A DNA stretch of 64,000 nt from the NCBI GenBank assembly GCA_039026235.1, contig JBCCMQ010000001.1, positions 992,001-1,056,000 of the forward strand, in the 5' to 3' direction. The notes beneath the pieces were generated by a model. It saw nothing but the letters and a program-made list of their open reading frames with translations. It was not told the origin of the DNA and did not search any database. Position 1 is the stretch's first letter. The number at the start of each line of letters is the position of its first letter. A program made the translations under genes and the position numbers. The stretch comes from JBCCMQ01 sp039026235 (lineage in GTDB: Bacteria; Pseudomonadota; Alphaproteobacteria; Rhodobacterales; Rhodobacteraceae). Shown here one piece after another: positions 26,085-35,261 of the stretch.

Positions 26085-27730
26085 TGGACATTGGCACGAT
26101 TTCTCTGGTCCTGATGCTGGGCTTGCTGGTTCTGCTTGCCATCGGCATGCCGCTGGGGCTTGCCTCGGCCGTGCTGGCGGTTCTTGTCCTGTTCATGAAA
26201 TTCGAGCCGAACGCGCTGCTTTGGCCGTTCTATTCCGATGTCACCTGGGAATTCGGAGACGGGTTCCTGACCGCGCGACCGGGGGCCGGGCCCCTGAACA
26301 TTCTGGCGCAGAAGATCTACGGGCTCTTAACGGACTACGTGCTCATATCTATTCCGCTGTTCATATTCATGGCTGCGCTGCTAGAGCGTTCGGGCATTGC
26401 CAAGGACATGTATTCGTCATTGAACGTCTGGCTGAACCGAACCCGCGGCGGGATCGCCATCGTCACCTCGATCATGGCTGTCATCATGGCCGCCATGTCC
26501 GGCATCATCGGCGGCGAGGTGGTGCTGCTGGGCCTGATCGCCCTGCCCCAGATGCTGCGGCTGGGCTATAACCAGAACCTTGCCATCGGCACGATCTGCG
26601 CCAGCGGATCATTGGGCACCATGATCCCGCCATCCATCGTGCTGATCATCTTCGGTCTGATCACCGAGACCTCGATCAAGGCCCTGTTCACGGCCGCCTT
26701 CCTGCCCGGTTTCATGCTGGCCTCGTTCATCATCATCTACATCGTCATCCGCACCCAGCTGAACCCCAGCCTCGCGCCCCTGCCCGATCCGGTCGAAGGC
26801 GAACCGCAGGGCACCGAAAAGACGCTCTTGTTCACGGCCTTCCTGAACGTGCTCTTGGGCGGGTTCTCGGCCATTCTTTTCCTCCGCGCCCTGTTCTTCA
26901 CCGTCACAGGCCAGAACGCCGCCGTTGAAGGGGTCGAACCGATTTTCTGGGGCACGCCGGATTATGTGCCATGGTTCGGCGGGCTGATCGTGATTTCCCT
27001 GGTGCTGATGTTTTTTGCCTTCGGCCGGGAACGGACGGCCACGGGATGGAGCATGGGCAAGGGCCTGGTGCCGCCAATCGTCGTCATCGGGGTTGTCCTT
27101 GGCTCGATCTACGGCGGCATCACCGGCATTACCGAAGCAGCCGGCATGGGCGCGATCAGCGTTCTGATCCTGGCGATCCTGCGCGGTGAGGCCAGTCTGG
27201 AACTGGTCTGGGACAGCCTGATGCGGACGCTGAAATCGACCGGCACCATCATCTGGGTGACCATCGGTGCGGCGGCACTGGCCGGGGCCTACACGATCGC
27301 CGGTGGTCCCACCTATGTGGCCAACGCCATCGTCGGCAGCGATCTGCCCACCATGGGCATCCTTCTGATGATGATGCTGATGCTGCTCTTTATGGGCGCC
27401 TTCATGGACTGGGTCGGCATCGTCCTTCTTATCATCCCGGTCTTCCTGCCCATTGTGCAGCGGATGCCGATTGAAGAGATCGGGCTTATCGGCGAACTGC
27501 AGCCCAAGTACCTCGCGGTCTGGTTTGGCGTCCTGTTTTGCATGAACATGCAGGTCAGCTTCCTGTCGCCCCCATTTGGACCGGCCGCCTTCTACCTGAA
27601 ATCCGTGGCCCCCCCGCACATCGCGTTGACGGATATCTTCAAGGGCTTCCTGCCGTTCATCTGCATTCAGATCATGGCCCTGTCCGTTTTGCTGATCTGG
27701 CCGCCGATTGTTGAGATCCTGCTGAACTAG
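26084..27730 (+). CDS. TRAP transporter large permease, DctM type (long form)
   Basis: This is the large transport subunit, 548 residues compared with about 430 in typical DctM. Family features include IPLFIFMAALLERSGIAKDMY, ASGSLGTMIPPSIVLIIFG, GITEAAGMGA and the C-terminal LSPPFGPAAFYLKS. The extra length lies mainly in residues about 225-320, which hold a polar loop and two additional hydrophobic segments. The long DctQ/long DctM pairing defines a distinct TRAP subgroup. The substrate is probably the carboxylate degraded by the following genes. Confidence 0.93.
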   Translation: MDIGTISLVLMLGLLVLLAIGMPLGLASAVLAVLVLFMKFEPNALLWPFYSDVTWEFGDGFLTARPGAGPLNILAQKIYGLLTDYVLISIPLFIFMAALLERSGIAKDMYSSLNVWLNRTRGGIAIVTSIMAVIMAAMSGIIGGEVVLLGLIALPQMLRLGYNQNLAIGTICASGSLGTMIPPSIVLIIFGLITETSIKALFTAAFLPGFMLASFIIIYIVIRTQLNPSLAPLPDPVEGEPQGTEKTLLFTAFLNVLLGGFSAILFLRALFFTVTGQNAAVEGVEPIFWGTPDYVPWFGGLIVISLVLMFFAFGRERTATGWSMGKGLVPPIVVIGVVLGSIYGGITGITEAAGMGAISVLILAILRGEASLELVWDSLMRTLKSTGTIIWVTIGAAALAGAYTIAGGPTYVANAIVGSDLPTMGILLMMMLMLLFMGAFMDWVGIVLLIIPVFLPIVQRMPIEEIGLIGELQPKYLAVWFGVLFCMNMQVSFLSPPFGPAAFYLKSVAPPHIALTDIFKGFLPFICIQIMALSVLLIWPPIVEILLN

Positions 27731-27772
27731 GCAGGGTCTCTGAACACCAACTTTGCGCCGACGGGGTGCACG

Positions 27773-28774
27773 ATGACACGTCTGCTTTTGGCGGGAACCG
27801 GCCTGATCGGCCAGCGCCACCTCGCGTATATCGAGGCCAACCCGGCGTTGGAGCTTGCCGGCATCATTGACCCGGTGAAAGACCGCCGGTCGCAGGCGTC
27901 CGCACCCGGCTTTGCCGATCTGTCCGAAGTCGATGTGCCCGCCGATGGCATTGTCATCGCCACGCCAACCGCGACCCACGCGCCGCTGACGATCGCGGCG
28001 GCGGAAAGGGGGCTGCACGTGCTGGTCGAAAAGCCCGTGGCGGGCACTTTGGAGGAAGCCGACCGCATGATCGCCGCCGCCGCCCGGCATGGGATCCATG
28101 TGCTGGTCGGCCATCACCGCCGTCACCACCCATGCGTCGCACGTCTGAAGACACTGATCGCCTCGGGAGAGCTTGGCCCACCCGTCCTCGGGACACTCAT
28201 GTGGGCGATGCGCAAGCCCGACGACTACTTTGAACCGGAATGGCGCCACGGCATGGATGGCGCCCCGGTCAAACAGAACCTGATCCATGACGTCGATCTC
28301 TTGCGCTATCTCTTCGGCGAGGTCACCCATGTCTCGGGCCATGGCGCACGCAGCATCCGGGGCGCGGCCCGCACCGAAAGCGGCGGCGCGGTCCTGGGCT
28401 TTGACAGCGGCGTGACCGTCACCATTTCCTTCGCCGACACCACCCCCACCCCCTGGGGCTTCGAGGCGGGCACGGGCGAAAGCCCCGCCATCCCCCGCAC
28501 CGGGCAGGACAGCCTGCGCATTGCCTGCACCCGGGGCGGTATCGAGTTTCCCTCGCTGACCGTCTGGTCCGGCGCCGAGACCTGGAACGAGGCGCCCACG
28601 TCCAGCGTCTTGCAGGTGGAAGAAGCGGTGCCGCTGGTGCGCCAGCTTGAACATTTCGCCGCGGTGATTGCGCGGCGGGCAGAGCCCATCGTGGACGCGC
28701 GCGACGCGCGCAAGACGCTTGAGGCCACGCTTCGGATCGAAATGGAAACGTTGCCCGACGGGGTCAGCCCATGA
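27773..28774 (+). CDS. Gfo/Idh/MocA family oxidoreductase (1 of 7)
   Basis: A 333-residue NAD(P)-dependent dehydrogenase. The N-terminal LLAGTGLIGQRHLAYI is the dinucleotide site, followed by VIATPTATHAPLTIAAAERG and the EKPVAG motif carrying the catalytic Lys. Substrates are usually cyclic polyols, sugars or amino-sugar derivatives. It follows the TRAP permease after 42 bases and overlaps the AroE-like gene by four. Substrate unknown. Confidence 0.88.
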   Translation: MTRLLLAGTGLIGQRHLAYIEANPALELAGIIDPVKDRRSQASAPGFADLSEVDVPADGIVIATPTATHAPLTIAAAERGLHVLVEKPVAGTLEEADRMIAAAARHGIHVLVGHHRRHHPCVARLKTLIASGELGPPVLGTLMWAMRKPDDYFEPEWRHGMDGAPVKQNLIHDVDLLRYLFGEVTHVSGHGARSIRGAARTESGGAVLGFDSGVTVTISFADTTPTPWGFEAGTGESPAIPRTGQDSLRIACTRGGIEFPSLTVWSGAETWNEAPTSSVLQVEEAVPLVRQLEHFAAVIARRAEPIVDARDARKTLEATLRIEMETLPDGVSP

Positions 28775-29628
28775 CCGTCCTGCGTGCCGGCCTGATCGGA
28801 AGTCATATCGGCAACTCGCGTTTCTCGGCGGCGTTGCGGCATATGTGCGCCGATCTGGGCATCGATCTGAGCTTTACGCCCATCGACACCGCCGGCCGGC
28901 CGAACTTTGCCTTCGACACGACCGTTCGTTCGCTGATCGATCAGGGCTGGGACGGCGTGACCGTCACCCACCCCCACAAACCCGAAGCCGCCCGCGTGGC
29001 CGGCGCGCGCATGGCCGAAGAGGTCAGGCACCTGGGCGCGGCCAACATTCTGATGTTTGATCGGCACGCCGGGCATATCGCCTCGGGTCACAACACCGAT
29101 TTTTCCGGCTTTCTGGGTGCCTGGCAGGCCCGGTTTGGCACCGCCGCTCCGGGCCGCGTGGCCATGGCCGGTGCGGGCGGCGTTGCCGAGGCGCTGGGCG
29201 CCGCGCTGATCGCGCTGGGCGCCGAGACGCTGACAATCTGGGACACGGTGCCGGACCGGGCCGAGGGTCTGGCCCGGCGCCTTGGCGCCCACGCCAGTGC
29301 CGTTCCGGCGCACAGGGCACGCGATGCCGTGGCCGGCGCAACGGGGCTTGTGAACGCGACGCCCCTCGGCATGGCCTATCAGCCGGGCATGGCCTTTCAG
29401 GCCGACGACATCGGCCCGCAATCCTGGGCGTTCGACGCTGTCTACACCCCGACCGACACCCGCTTTCTGCGCGCCGCCGCCGCCCGGGGCCTGTCGTGCC
29501 TGACGGGCTTCGATCTTTTCAGCCACATGGCCGTCAGGTCCTTTCAGGTCTACACCGGCATCACCCCCGATGCCGAAAAAGCCATTGCCGCGCTGGCCCC
29601 GCTTAAGCCAGAGGATGTTTCCGCATGA
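28771..29628 (+). CDS. Shikimate dehydrogenase (AroE)-like protein
   Basis: The 285-residue protein has the AroE fold: N-terminal substrate domain GLIGSHIGNSRFSAALRHM, the catalytic Lys in VTVTHPHK, the Asp of NTDFSGF, the nucleotide loop MAGAGGVAEALGAAL, NATPLGM and a terminal Gln in MAVRSFQVY. The substrate-binding Ser-x-Ser motif of true AroE (SKSP) is changed to IGNSRF and the usual NVTxPHK to GVTVTHPHK. This suggests an AroE-family enzyme (YdiB/RifI-like) acting on a related cyclic acid, not the housekeeping shikimate enzyme. Translationally coupled on both sides. Confidence 0.85.
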   Translation: MTVLRAGLIGSHIGNSRFSAALRHMCADLGIDLSFTPIDTAGRPNFAFDTTVRSLIDQGWDGVTVTHPHKPEAARVAGARMAEEVRHLGAANILMFDRHAGHIASGHNTDFSGFLGAWQARFGTAAPGRVAMAGAGGVAEALGAALIALGAETLTIWDTVPDRAEGLARRLGAHASAVPAHRARDAVAGATGLVNATPLGMAYQPGMAFQADDIGPQSWAFDAVYTPTDTRFLRAAAARGLSCLTGFDLFSHMAVRSFQVYTGITPDAEKAIAALAPLKPEDVSA

Positions 29629-30512
29629 CCAAAGAAGTTCTGTCCGACAACCAGATCGCGTTTTACCGCGCAGAAGGGTACCTGGTTCTGGAAAACCGGA
29701 TACCGCCCGACACGCTGGCCGCCATCCATGCCGAAATCGCCCGTTTCGAGGATGAGGCAAAGGGCATGACCCGGTCCAACGACCGGATCGATCTTGAAGA
29801 CAGTCACACGCCCGACACGCCCCGTGTCCGGCGGATCAAGCTGCCCCATACCACCAGCAAGGTGATGGAAAGGCTGATGCGCTCGGACCATATACTGGGG
29901 CCCGTCCGTGACCTGATCGGTCCCGATCTCCGGCTGCATACCTCGAAGCTGAACATGAAATCGGCGGGCTATGGCGCGGCCATCGAATGGCACCAGGATT
30001 TCGCCTTCTACCCCCACACCAATGACGACATTCTGGCCGTGGGCGTGATCCTGGATGACATGGGGGCTGAAAACGGCCCGCTGATGGTGTTCCCCGGCAC
30101 CCAAAAAGGGCCGATCTTCGACCACCACGCTGATGGGGTCTTTGCAGGGGCCATGGATCTTGCCGCCTCGGGGCTTGATCTGAAGGACGCCGTGATGCTG
30201 ACCGGCCCGGCCGGATCGATATCAATCCATCACGGGCGGATCGTCCACGGCTCTGCTCTGAATACATCCGACCGGGACCGAAGGCTGCTGTTTTATGAGG
30301 TCATGGCCGCCGACGCCTTCCCGGTCATGGGCTCCATGACCCGTTTTGACAGCATCGAGGCCTACAACGAAAAAATGCTGTGCGGCGCCCCAACGATCGA
30401 GCCGCGCATCGCGCCGGTCCCCGTCCGCATTCCGCAGCCCCAGCCGGAAAGCGCCGGATCAATCTATGAAATACAGTCCGGTCTGAAAAACCGTTCATTT
30501 GAGAAAGTATAG
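29625..30512 (+). CDS. Phytanoyl-CoA dioxygenase (PhyH) family protein
   Basis: A 295-residue Fe(II)/2-oxoglutarate-dependent oxygenase. The metal triad is visible as H-x-D in IEWHQDFAFYPHTNDD and a distal His in SIHHGRIVHGSALN. The usual start DNQIAFYRAEGYLVLEN is present. Family members hydroxylate or oxidatively open small molecules. ATGA overlap with the AroE-like gene indicates co-translation. An oxygenase inside a sugar/polyol dehydrogenase array is unusual and suggests that a substituent (for example an alkyl or amine group) is removed by oxidation. Confidence 0.88.
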   Translation: MTKEVLSDNQIAFYRAEGYLVLENRIPPDTLAAIHAEIARFEDEAKGMTRSNDRIDLEDSHTPDTPRVRRIKLPHTTSKVMERLMRSDHILGPVRDLIGPDLRLHTSKLNMKSAGYGAAIEWHQDFAFYPHTNDDILAVGVILDDMGAENGPLMVFPGTQKGPIFDHHADGVFAGAMDLAASGLDLKDAVMLTGPAGSISIHHGRIVHGSALNTSDRDRRLLFYEVMAADAFPVMGSMTRFDSIEAYNEKMLCGAPTIEPRIAPVPVRIPQPQPESAGSIYEIQSGLKNRSFEKV

Positions 30513-30522
30513 GAAGGTCAGA

Positions 30523-31410
30523 ATGTCGAAACCTGATGTTGGATTTATCGGCCTTGGGCTGATGGGATCGGCCATGGTGGGCCGCCTTCAGGACAAGGGC
30601 TATGGGATGACCGTGCTTGGCAACACCAACCGCACGGGGATCGAGGCGGCCACCGCCCGCGGCGCGGCGGAAGCTCCGGACGCAAAAACGCTCGCTGAAA
30701 GCGCTGACATCGTCATGCTCTGCATGGGCACATCGGACCACGTGGAAAGCCGGATGCGGGGCCCGCACGGGGTGATCGCCGGGCTGCGTCCGGGCGCCGT
30801 GGTGATCGATTTCGGCACGTCCCTGCCAAGCTCGACCAAGGTTCTGGGTGGCGAGGTCGCGGATGCGGGCGGCGTCTACCTCGACGCGCCGCTCGGGCGG
30901 ACGCCGATGCATGCCAAGGACGGGCTGCTCAACATCATGTGCGCGGGCGACAAGGGCACATTTGACAAGGTGAAACCGGTGCTCGACGATCTGGGCGAAA
31001 ACGTCTTTCACCTGGGGCCCTTGGGTGCGGGCCACACGATCAAGCTGATCAACAACTTCTTCGCCATGACCACGGCCAATTCCATGGCCGAGGCCTTTGC
31101 CATGGCCGACGCCGCCGGCGTCCCGCGCCAGGGCCTTTACGACGTCATGTCGGCCGGGCCGCTCCGCTCGGGCATGATGGATTTCGTGGCCGCCTACGGG
31201 CTTGAGGGCAATCCCGAGATGCTGGCCTTCTCGGTGCGCAACGCGGCCAAGGATGTGGGATACTATGGCGCCATGGCCGAAGCGCTTGGCGCCGACACAC
31301 TCATGTCGATCTCGGCCAGAACGGCCCTGACGACCGCGGTCGACGAAGGATGGGGTGACCATCTGGTGCCGCAGCTGGTGGATTTCTATGCCAAGAGATT
31401 CAAGGGCTAG
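30523..31410 (+). CDS. Beta-hydroxyacid dehydrogenase (HIBADH family)
   Basis: A 295-residue NAD(P)-dependent dehydrogenase. The coenzyme site is GFIGLGLMGSAMVGRL, the signature YLDAPLGRTPMHAKDGLL, and the catalytic Lys lies in GAGHTIKLINNFF. The start at 30523 has AGGAAGG upstream; an earlier in-frame codon at 30499 overlaps the dioxygenase. It is a paralogue of the 21364 gene but clearly diverged. Substrate unknown. Confidence 0.88.
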   Translation: MSKPDVGFIGLGLMGSAMVGRLQDKGYGMTVLGNTNRTGIEAATARGAAEAPDAKTLAESADIVMLCMGTSDHVESRMRGPHGVIAGLRPGAVVIDFGTSLPSSTKVLGGEVADAGGVYLDAPLGRTPMHAKDGLLNIMCAGDKGTFDKVKPVLDDLGENVFHLGPLGAGHTIKLINNFFAMTTANSMAEAFAMADAAGVPRQGLYDVMSAGPLRSGMMDFVAAYGLEGNPEMLAFSVRNAAKDVGYYGAMAEALGADTLMSISARTALTTAVDEGWGDHLVPQLVDFYAKRFKG

Positions 31411-31419
31411 GCCGAACTT

Positions 31420-32319
31420 GTGAGCGTCGCGAACGCACCGGAACTGCAAGACAGACCTCAGATTGGCATTCCGATGATGCTGGCCGCGTGGTGCCTGTTC
31501 GCTATGGTGGACACATCCGTGAAATGGCTGGTCCTGCTTGGCCTGCCCGCACTGCAGCTTGCCTTCATGCGCTACGCCACGCAGTTCGCCGTGACGCTGG
31601 CGATATCGGGCACGGGCGGCTCGGGGTCCCTTTGGCCCGGCAAAGACATCGCCGGTATGCTCTTGATCCGGGCGGCCCTGCTTCTGTCGGCAACCGTGTT
31701 CAACTTCATCGCATTGCGGTTTCTGGAACTGACGGTCACCGCGGCGATCATGTTCTCGTCGCCCATAATCGTCTCGGCCCTTTCCGGCCCGCTTCTGGGC
31801 GAACGGGTGGGTCTCTGGCGATGGGCCGCGATCTGCATCGGGTTTCTGGGCGTTCTGACCGTGATCCGCCCGTTTGGAGAAAGCTTTCACTGGTCATCGC
31901 TTTTGATCGTCTACAACGCCTTCGCCCTGGCCCTTTTTTCGATCCTGACGCGCAAGCTGTCGGACCGGATTTCACCGCAGACCATGCAGTTCTATCTGGG
32001 CGGGCTCGGCACCGCCGCGCTTCTGCCCGCCGCCGTCTGGGTCTGGAGTGCGCCCACGACGACAACGGGCTGGGTGGTGATGGGGCTGGTCGGCCTTTGG
32101 GCCTGGGGCGGGCACGAACTTTTTGCGCGGGCGCACCGGCTGGCGCAGGCGGCCACGCTGATGCCCTTTGCCTATTCCTTCATCATCTTCATGGCCCTGG
32201 GAAGTTACCTTCTGTTCAATGATTTGCCCGATGCGTTCACTGTACTTGGCGCGGCGCTGATCGTGCTGTCCGGCCTTTTGATCTGGTGGCGCAAACAACG
32301 CCGGTTGGCAATCGCATGA
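31420..32319 (+). CDS. DMT superfamily (EamA) transporter
   Basis: A 299-residue inner-membrane protein with about ten hydrophobic segments in two EamA repeats. Repeat one contains LELTVTAAIMFSSPIIVSALSGPLLGERVG; repeat two ends with an analogous segment before the basic tail WWRKQRR. Such proteins export or import amino acids and related metabolites. It starts with GTG at 31420 and ends in an ATGA overlap with the kinase gene. A second exporter (LysE) occurs in the same array. Confidence 0.85.
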   Translation: MSVANAPELQDRPQIGIPMMLAAWCLFAMVDTSVKWLVLLGLPALQLAFMRYATQFAVTLAISGTGGSGSLWPGKDIAGMLLIRAALLLSATVFNFIALRFLELTVTAAIMFSSPIIVSALSGPLLGERVGLWRWAAICIGFLGVLTVIRPFGESFHWSSLLIVYNAFALALFSILTRKLSDRISPQTMQFYLGGLGTAALLPAAVWVWSAPTTTTGWVVMGLVGLWAWGGHELFARAHRLAQAATLMPFAYSFIIFMALGSYLLFNDLPDAFTVLGAALIVLSGLLIWWRKQRRLAIA

Positions 32320-33233
32320 TCCGCACCGGCGTCGCTTGTCTCGGCGAGGTGATGGTCGAGGTTGCGCTGGGCAGAACACTGCCCGGTCCGGGCCAGATCG
32401 GCTTTGCCGGTGACACCTACAATACGGCCGTCTACCTCAAACGCATGGCCCCTGAGCTTCGCGTGGCCTTTGGCACGCGTCTGGGACAGGATCCGCTGTC
32501 GGATGCGGTGCTGGCCCAGATGGAACGGGAAGAGATCGACCCGGAACTGGTGGCGCGGGATGCGGGCACTTTGCCGGGCCTTTACGCCGTTCGGACCGAC
32601 ACCCGGGGCGAACGGTCGTTCATGTACTGGCGCCGCAATTCGCCCGCCCGGGGCATTTTCCAGAACGCGGAGGCGCTGTTTCACAAGCTCGCGCCCTTCG
32701 CCATGGTCTATTTCTCGGCAATCACGCTGGCCATCGTCCCTGCGGCCCACCGGACGGCTTTTTTCGACGCGGCCGCACGCTACCGGGATGCGGGCGGACA
32801 GATCGCCTTTGATTCAAACTATCGCCCCGCCCTTTGGGACGACGTTGAAACCGCCCGCGACGCCGTATCGCGCGCCTGGGCTTTGGCAGATGTGGCGCTG
32901 CCAAGCCTTGACGACGAAATGGCCCTTTTCGGCGATGCCGACGCGGCGGCGGTGCTGCACCGGATCGGCGCGGGCCGACCGGCCTCGGGCGCGCTGAAAC
33001 GCGGCGCCGAAGGCCCGTTGGATCTAACGGGGAAGATCTGCAGCGACGCGCCACCCGCCACCCGGGTCGTCGACACGACCGCCGCAGGGGACAGCTTTAA
33101 CGCCGGCTTCATTGCGGCTTATATGCGCGGAGAGACAACGGATCTGTGCATGCAATCGGGTCACCGCCTTGCCGCAGAGGTCATCGCACACCCGGGCGCA
33201 ATCATGCCGATGAAAGGGACCCCGCAGACATGA
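32316..33233 (+). CDS. PfkB-family sugar kinase (KdgK-like)
   Basis: A 305-residue ribokinase-family kinase. The N-terminal VACLGEVMVEV is KdgK-like, and the C-terminal DTTAAGDSFNAGF carries the catalytic Asp and anion hole. The block YWRRNSPARGIF matches 2-keto-3-deoxygluconate kinases. It probably phosphorylates a 2-keto-3-deoxy sugar acid. ATG at 32316 overlaps the DMT gene stop. The matching KDPG-type aldolase is not in the window. Confidence 0.85.
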   Translation: MIRTGVACLGEVMVEVALGRTLPGPGQIGFAGDTYNTAVYLKRMAPELRVAFGTRLGQDPLSDAVLAQMEREEIDPELVARDAGTLPGLYAVRTDTRGERSFMYWRRNSPARGIFQNAEALFHKLAPFAMVYFSAITLAIVPAAHRTAFFDAAARYRDAGGQIAFDSNYRPALWDDVETARDAVSRAWALADVALPSLDDEMALFGDADAAAVLHRIGAGRPASGALKRGAEGPLDLTGKICSDAPPATRVVDTTAAGDSFNAGFIAAYMRGETTDLCMQSGHRLAAEVIAHPGAIMPMKGTPQT

Positions 33234-34264
33234 CAGCGGCAGTTTTGATCGGGCTTGGTATGGTGGCGGAAATGCACGCCGCCGCCATTGCCGCGACCGA
33301 CGGCGCGGTCACGCTCCACGGGGTGCTGGGGCGCGACCGGGCCAAGGCCCAGGCGTTCGCCGACCGCCACGGTGTCGCGGTTGTCTATAGCGATTTCGAC
33401 AGGCTTCTGGCCGATCCGGGCATCGATTTTGCAATCCTGGCCACGCCCCCGGATGCCCGCGCCGGTTTTGCCCAGGCGCTGTCCGCCATTGGCATGCCCA
33501 CGCTGATGGAAAAACCGCTGGAACGGGACCTGCCCCGCGCCCGGAACATCGTCGACACCTACCGCAACGCCAATGTGCCCCTGGGCGTTGTCCTGCAGCA
33601 ACGTTTGCGGCCCGAGGTGGCTCAGGTCGCCGGATGGGTCCGTGACGGCGCCTTGGGTGATCTGGCCAGCGTGGAGCTGCGCGTGCCCTGGTGGCGGCCC
33701 CAAAGCTACTATGACGCGCCGGGACGCGGCAGTTTTGAGCGCGACGGCGGCGGCGTGCTGATCACCCAGGCGATCCACGCCATCGACCTGATGCTGGAAC
33801 TCTGCGGGCCAGTTTCCGAGGTGCAGGCGATCACCGCGACCAGCCGCCTGCACCGGCTTGAAGCCGAAGACTTCGCCGCCGCGGGCCTTGTCTTCGCGTC
33901 GGGCGCCCCGGGCACACTGATGGCATCAACCACGCATTTTCCGGGCGGTGGCGAAGAATTGATCATGAACGGCACACAGGCCAGCGCGGTTCTTTCCGCC
34001 ACCGGGGCCCGGCTCCATGCACAGGACGGAACCACCCTGACCAGCGGCGCGGACGGCCAGTCGGGCGGCGGCGCCGATCCGATGGCGTTCTCGCATGCCT
34101 GGCACCAGGGCGTGATTTCTGATTTCGCGGCGGCAGTTGAAGAGGCTCGACCGCCCAAGATCCCCGGCGCGGCGGCACTTCCCGCCCAGGCGCTGATCGA
34201 TGCCATTCAGCGCTCGGCCCGCGAAGGTCGGCGCGTGGCCGTCGAGGTCAGCCATGGCCAGTAA
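33230..34264 (+). CDS. Gfo/Idh/MocA family oxidoreductase (2 of 7)
   Basis: A 344-residue dehydrogenase. The N-terminal IGLGMVAEMHAAAIA is the coenzyme site, EKPLERD carries the catalytic Lys, and GVLITQAIHAIDLMLELCG contains the conserved active-site His/Asp. The ATG overlaps the kinase stop; an in-frame extension to 33146 lies within the kinase and is rejected. Substrate unknown. Confidence 0.88.
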   Translation: MTAAVLIGLGMVAEMHAAAIAATDGAVTLHGVLGRDRAKAQAFADRHGVAVVYSDFDRLLADPGIDFAILATPPDARAGFAQALSAIGMPTLMEKPLERDLPRARNIVDTYRNANVPLGVVLQQRLRPEVAQVAGWVRDGALGDLASVELRVPWWRPQSYYDAPGRGSFERDGGGVLITQAIHAIDLMLELCGPVSEVQAITATSRLHRLEAEDFAAAGLVFASGAPGTLMASTTHFPGGGEELIMNGTQASAVLSATGARLHAQDGTTLTSGADGQSGGGADPMAFSHAWHQGVISDFAAAVEEARPPKIPGAAALPAQALIDAIQRSAREGRRVAVEVSHGQ

Positions 34265-35261
34265 GTTGCGCATGGGTGTCATCGGCATCGACCACCGCCA
34301 CATCTATACGATGATCGGGCATATGGAGGCTGCGGGCGCGGAACTGGCGGGCTGGGCGACCGAAGGTGCACCGAACACGCTTGACGGCTTTCTGAAACGC
34401 TTTCCCGATGCGCCGCGGGTGGCACGGCCCGACACGCTGCTCGCCGATCCGGACATCGACCTGATCCTGACGGCGGCCGTTCCGTCCGACCGGGCCGCGA
34501 TCGCCGTCGCCGCCATGGAGGCCGGAAAGGACGTGCTGACCGACAAGCCCGGTTGCCTGACGGCTCACGATCTGAACCGGCTGAAACAGACGACCGCCGC
34601 GACCGGCCGCATCTGGTCGGTCGATTTCTCGGAACGGTTCGAGGTTCCGGCCGTCACGCTGGCCAGCGATCTGGTGGCATCGGGCGAAATCGGCCGGGTC
34701 GTGCAGACGCTGGGCATCGGTCCCCACCGGCTGAACCGCCCGACGCGCCCCGACTGGTTTTTTGACCGGGCCCGGAACGGCGGCATTCTGGCCGATATCG
34801 GATCCCATCAGATCGACCAGTTCCTGCATTTTACCGGCGCGCCCACGGCCGACATTCACCTGGCGCGGGCGGCCTGCACGCAAGAGCCGGGGTTTCAGGA
34901 CTTTGGCGAGATCGGGCTGGGCGCAGGTGCCGCCCATGGCTATATCCGGCTCGACTGGTTCACGCCCAATGCCCTGCCCACCTGGGGCGACGGGCGGCTG
35001 TTCATTCTAGGGACCGAAGGCACAATCGAGTTGCGGAAATACATTGACGTGGGCGGGCGCCCGGGCGGCGATCATGTCTTTATCACCAATGGCACGCGCA
35101 GCCAGTGGCTCGACGGAAGCGGCGCCGGCCTGCCCTTTTTCGCGCGCCTGCTCGACGATCTGGCAACGCGCGGGACCACGGCCATGCCCAAAGGCCATGC
35201 CTTCGCCGTGACCGAGCTGGCGCTGAAGGCGCAAGAGCTGGCGGAGGACCGGGAATGCTGA
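34254..35261 (+). CDS. Gfo/Idh/MocA family oxidoreductase (3 of 7)
   Basis: A 335-residue, divergent Gfo/Idh/MocA member. It begins RMGVIGIDHRHIYTMIGHME, in which the glycine-rich coenzyme loop is degenerate. TDKPGC replaces the usual EKP with the Lys kept, and ILADIGSHQIDQFLHF supplies the catalytic His/Asp block. The start overlaps the upstream gene by 11 bases. Because the coenzyme loop is unusual, NAD(P) binding should not be taken for granted. Confidence 0.82.
   Translation: MASKLRMGVIGIDHRHIYTMIGHMEAAGAELAGWATEGAPNTLDGFLKRFPDAPRVARPDTLLADPDIDLILTAAVPSDRAAIAVAAMEAGKDVLTDKPGCLTAHDLNRLKQTTAATGRIWSVDFSERFEVPAVTLASDLVASGEIGRVVQTLGIGPHRLNRPTRPDWFFDRARNGGILADIGSHQIDQFLHFTGAPTADIHLARAACTQEPGFQDFGEIGLGAGAAHGYIRLDWFTPNALPTWGDGRLFILGTEGTIELRKYIDVGGRPGGDHVFITNGTRSQWLDGSGAGLPFFARLLDDLATRGTTAMPKGHAFAVTELALKAQELAEDREC

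Noticed and set aside
26609..28654. 681-codon minus-strand frame over the TRAP permease and a Gfo/Idh/MocA gene
   Set aside because: Open only because of high GC; it spans two coupled real genes on the other strand and has no recognisable motif.
30325..31890. 521-codon minus-strand frame
   Set aside because: Shadow of the dioxygenase, HIBADH and DMT genes; composition is His/Arg/Gln-rich.
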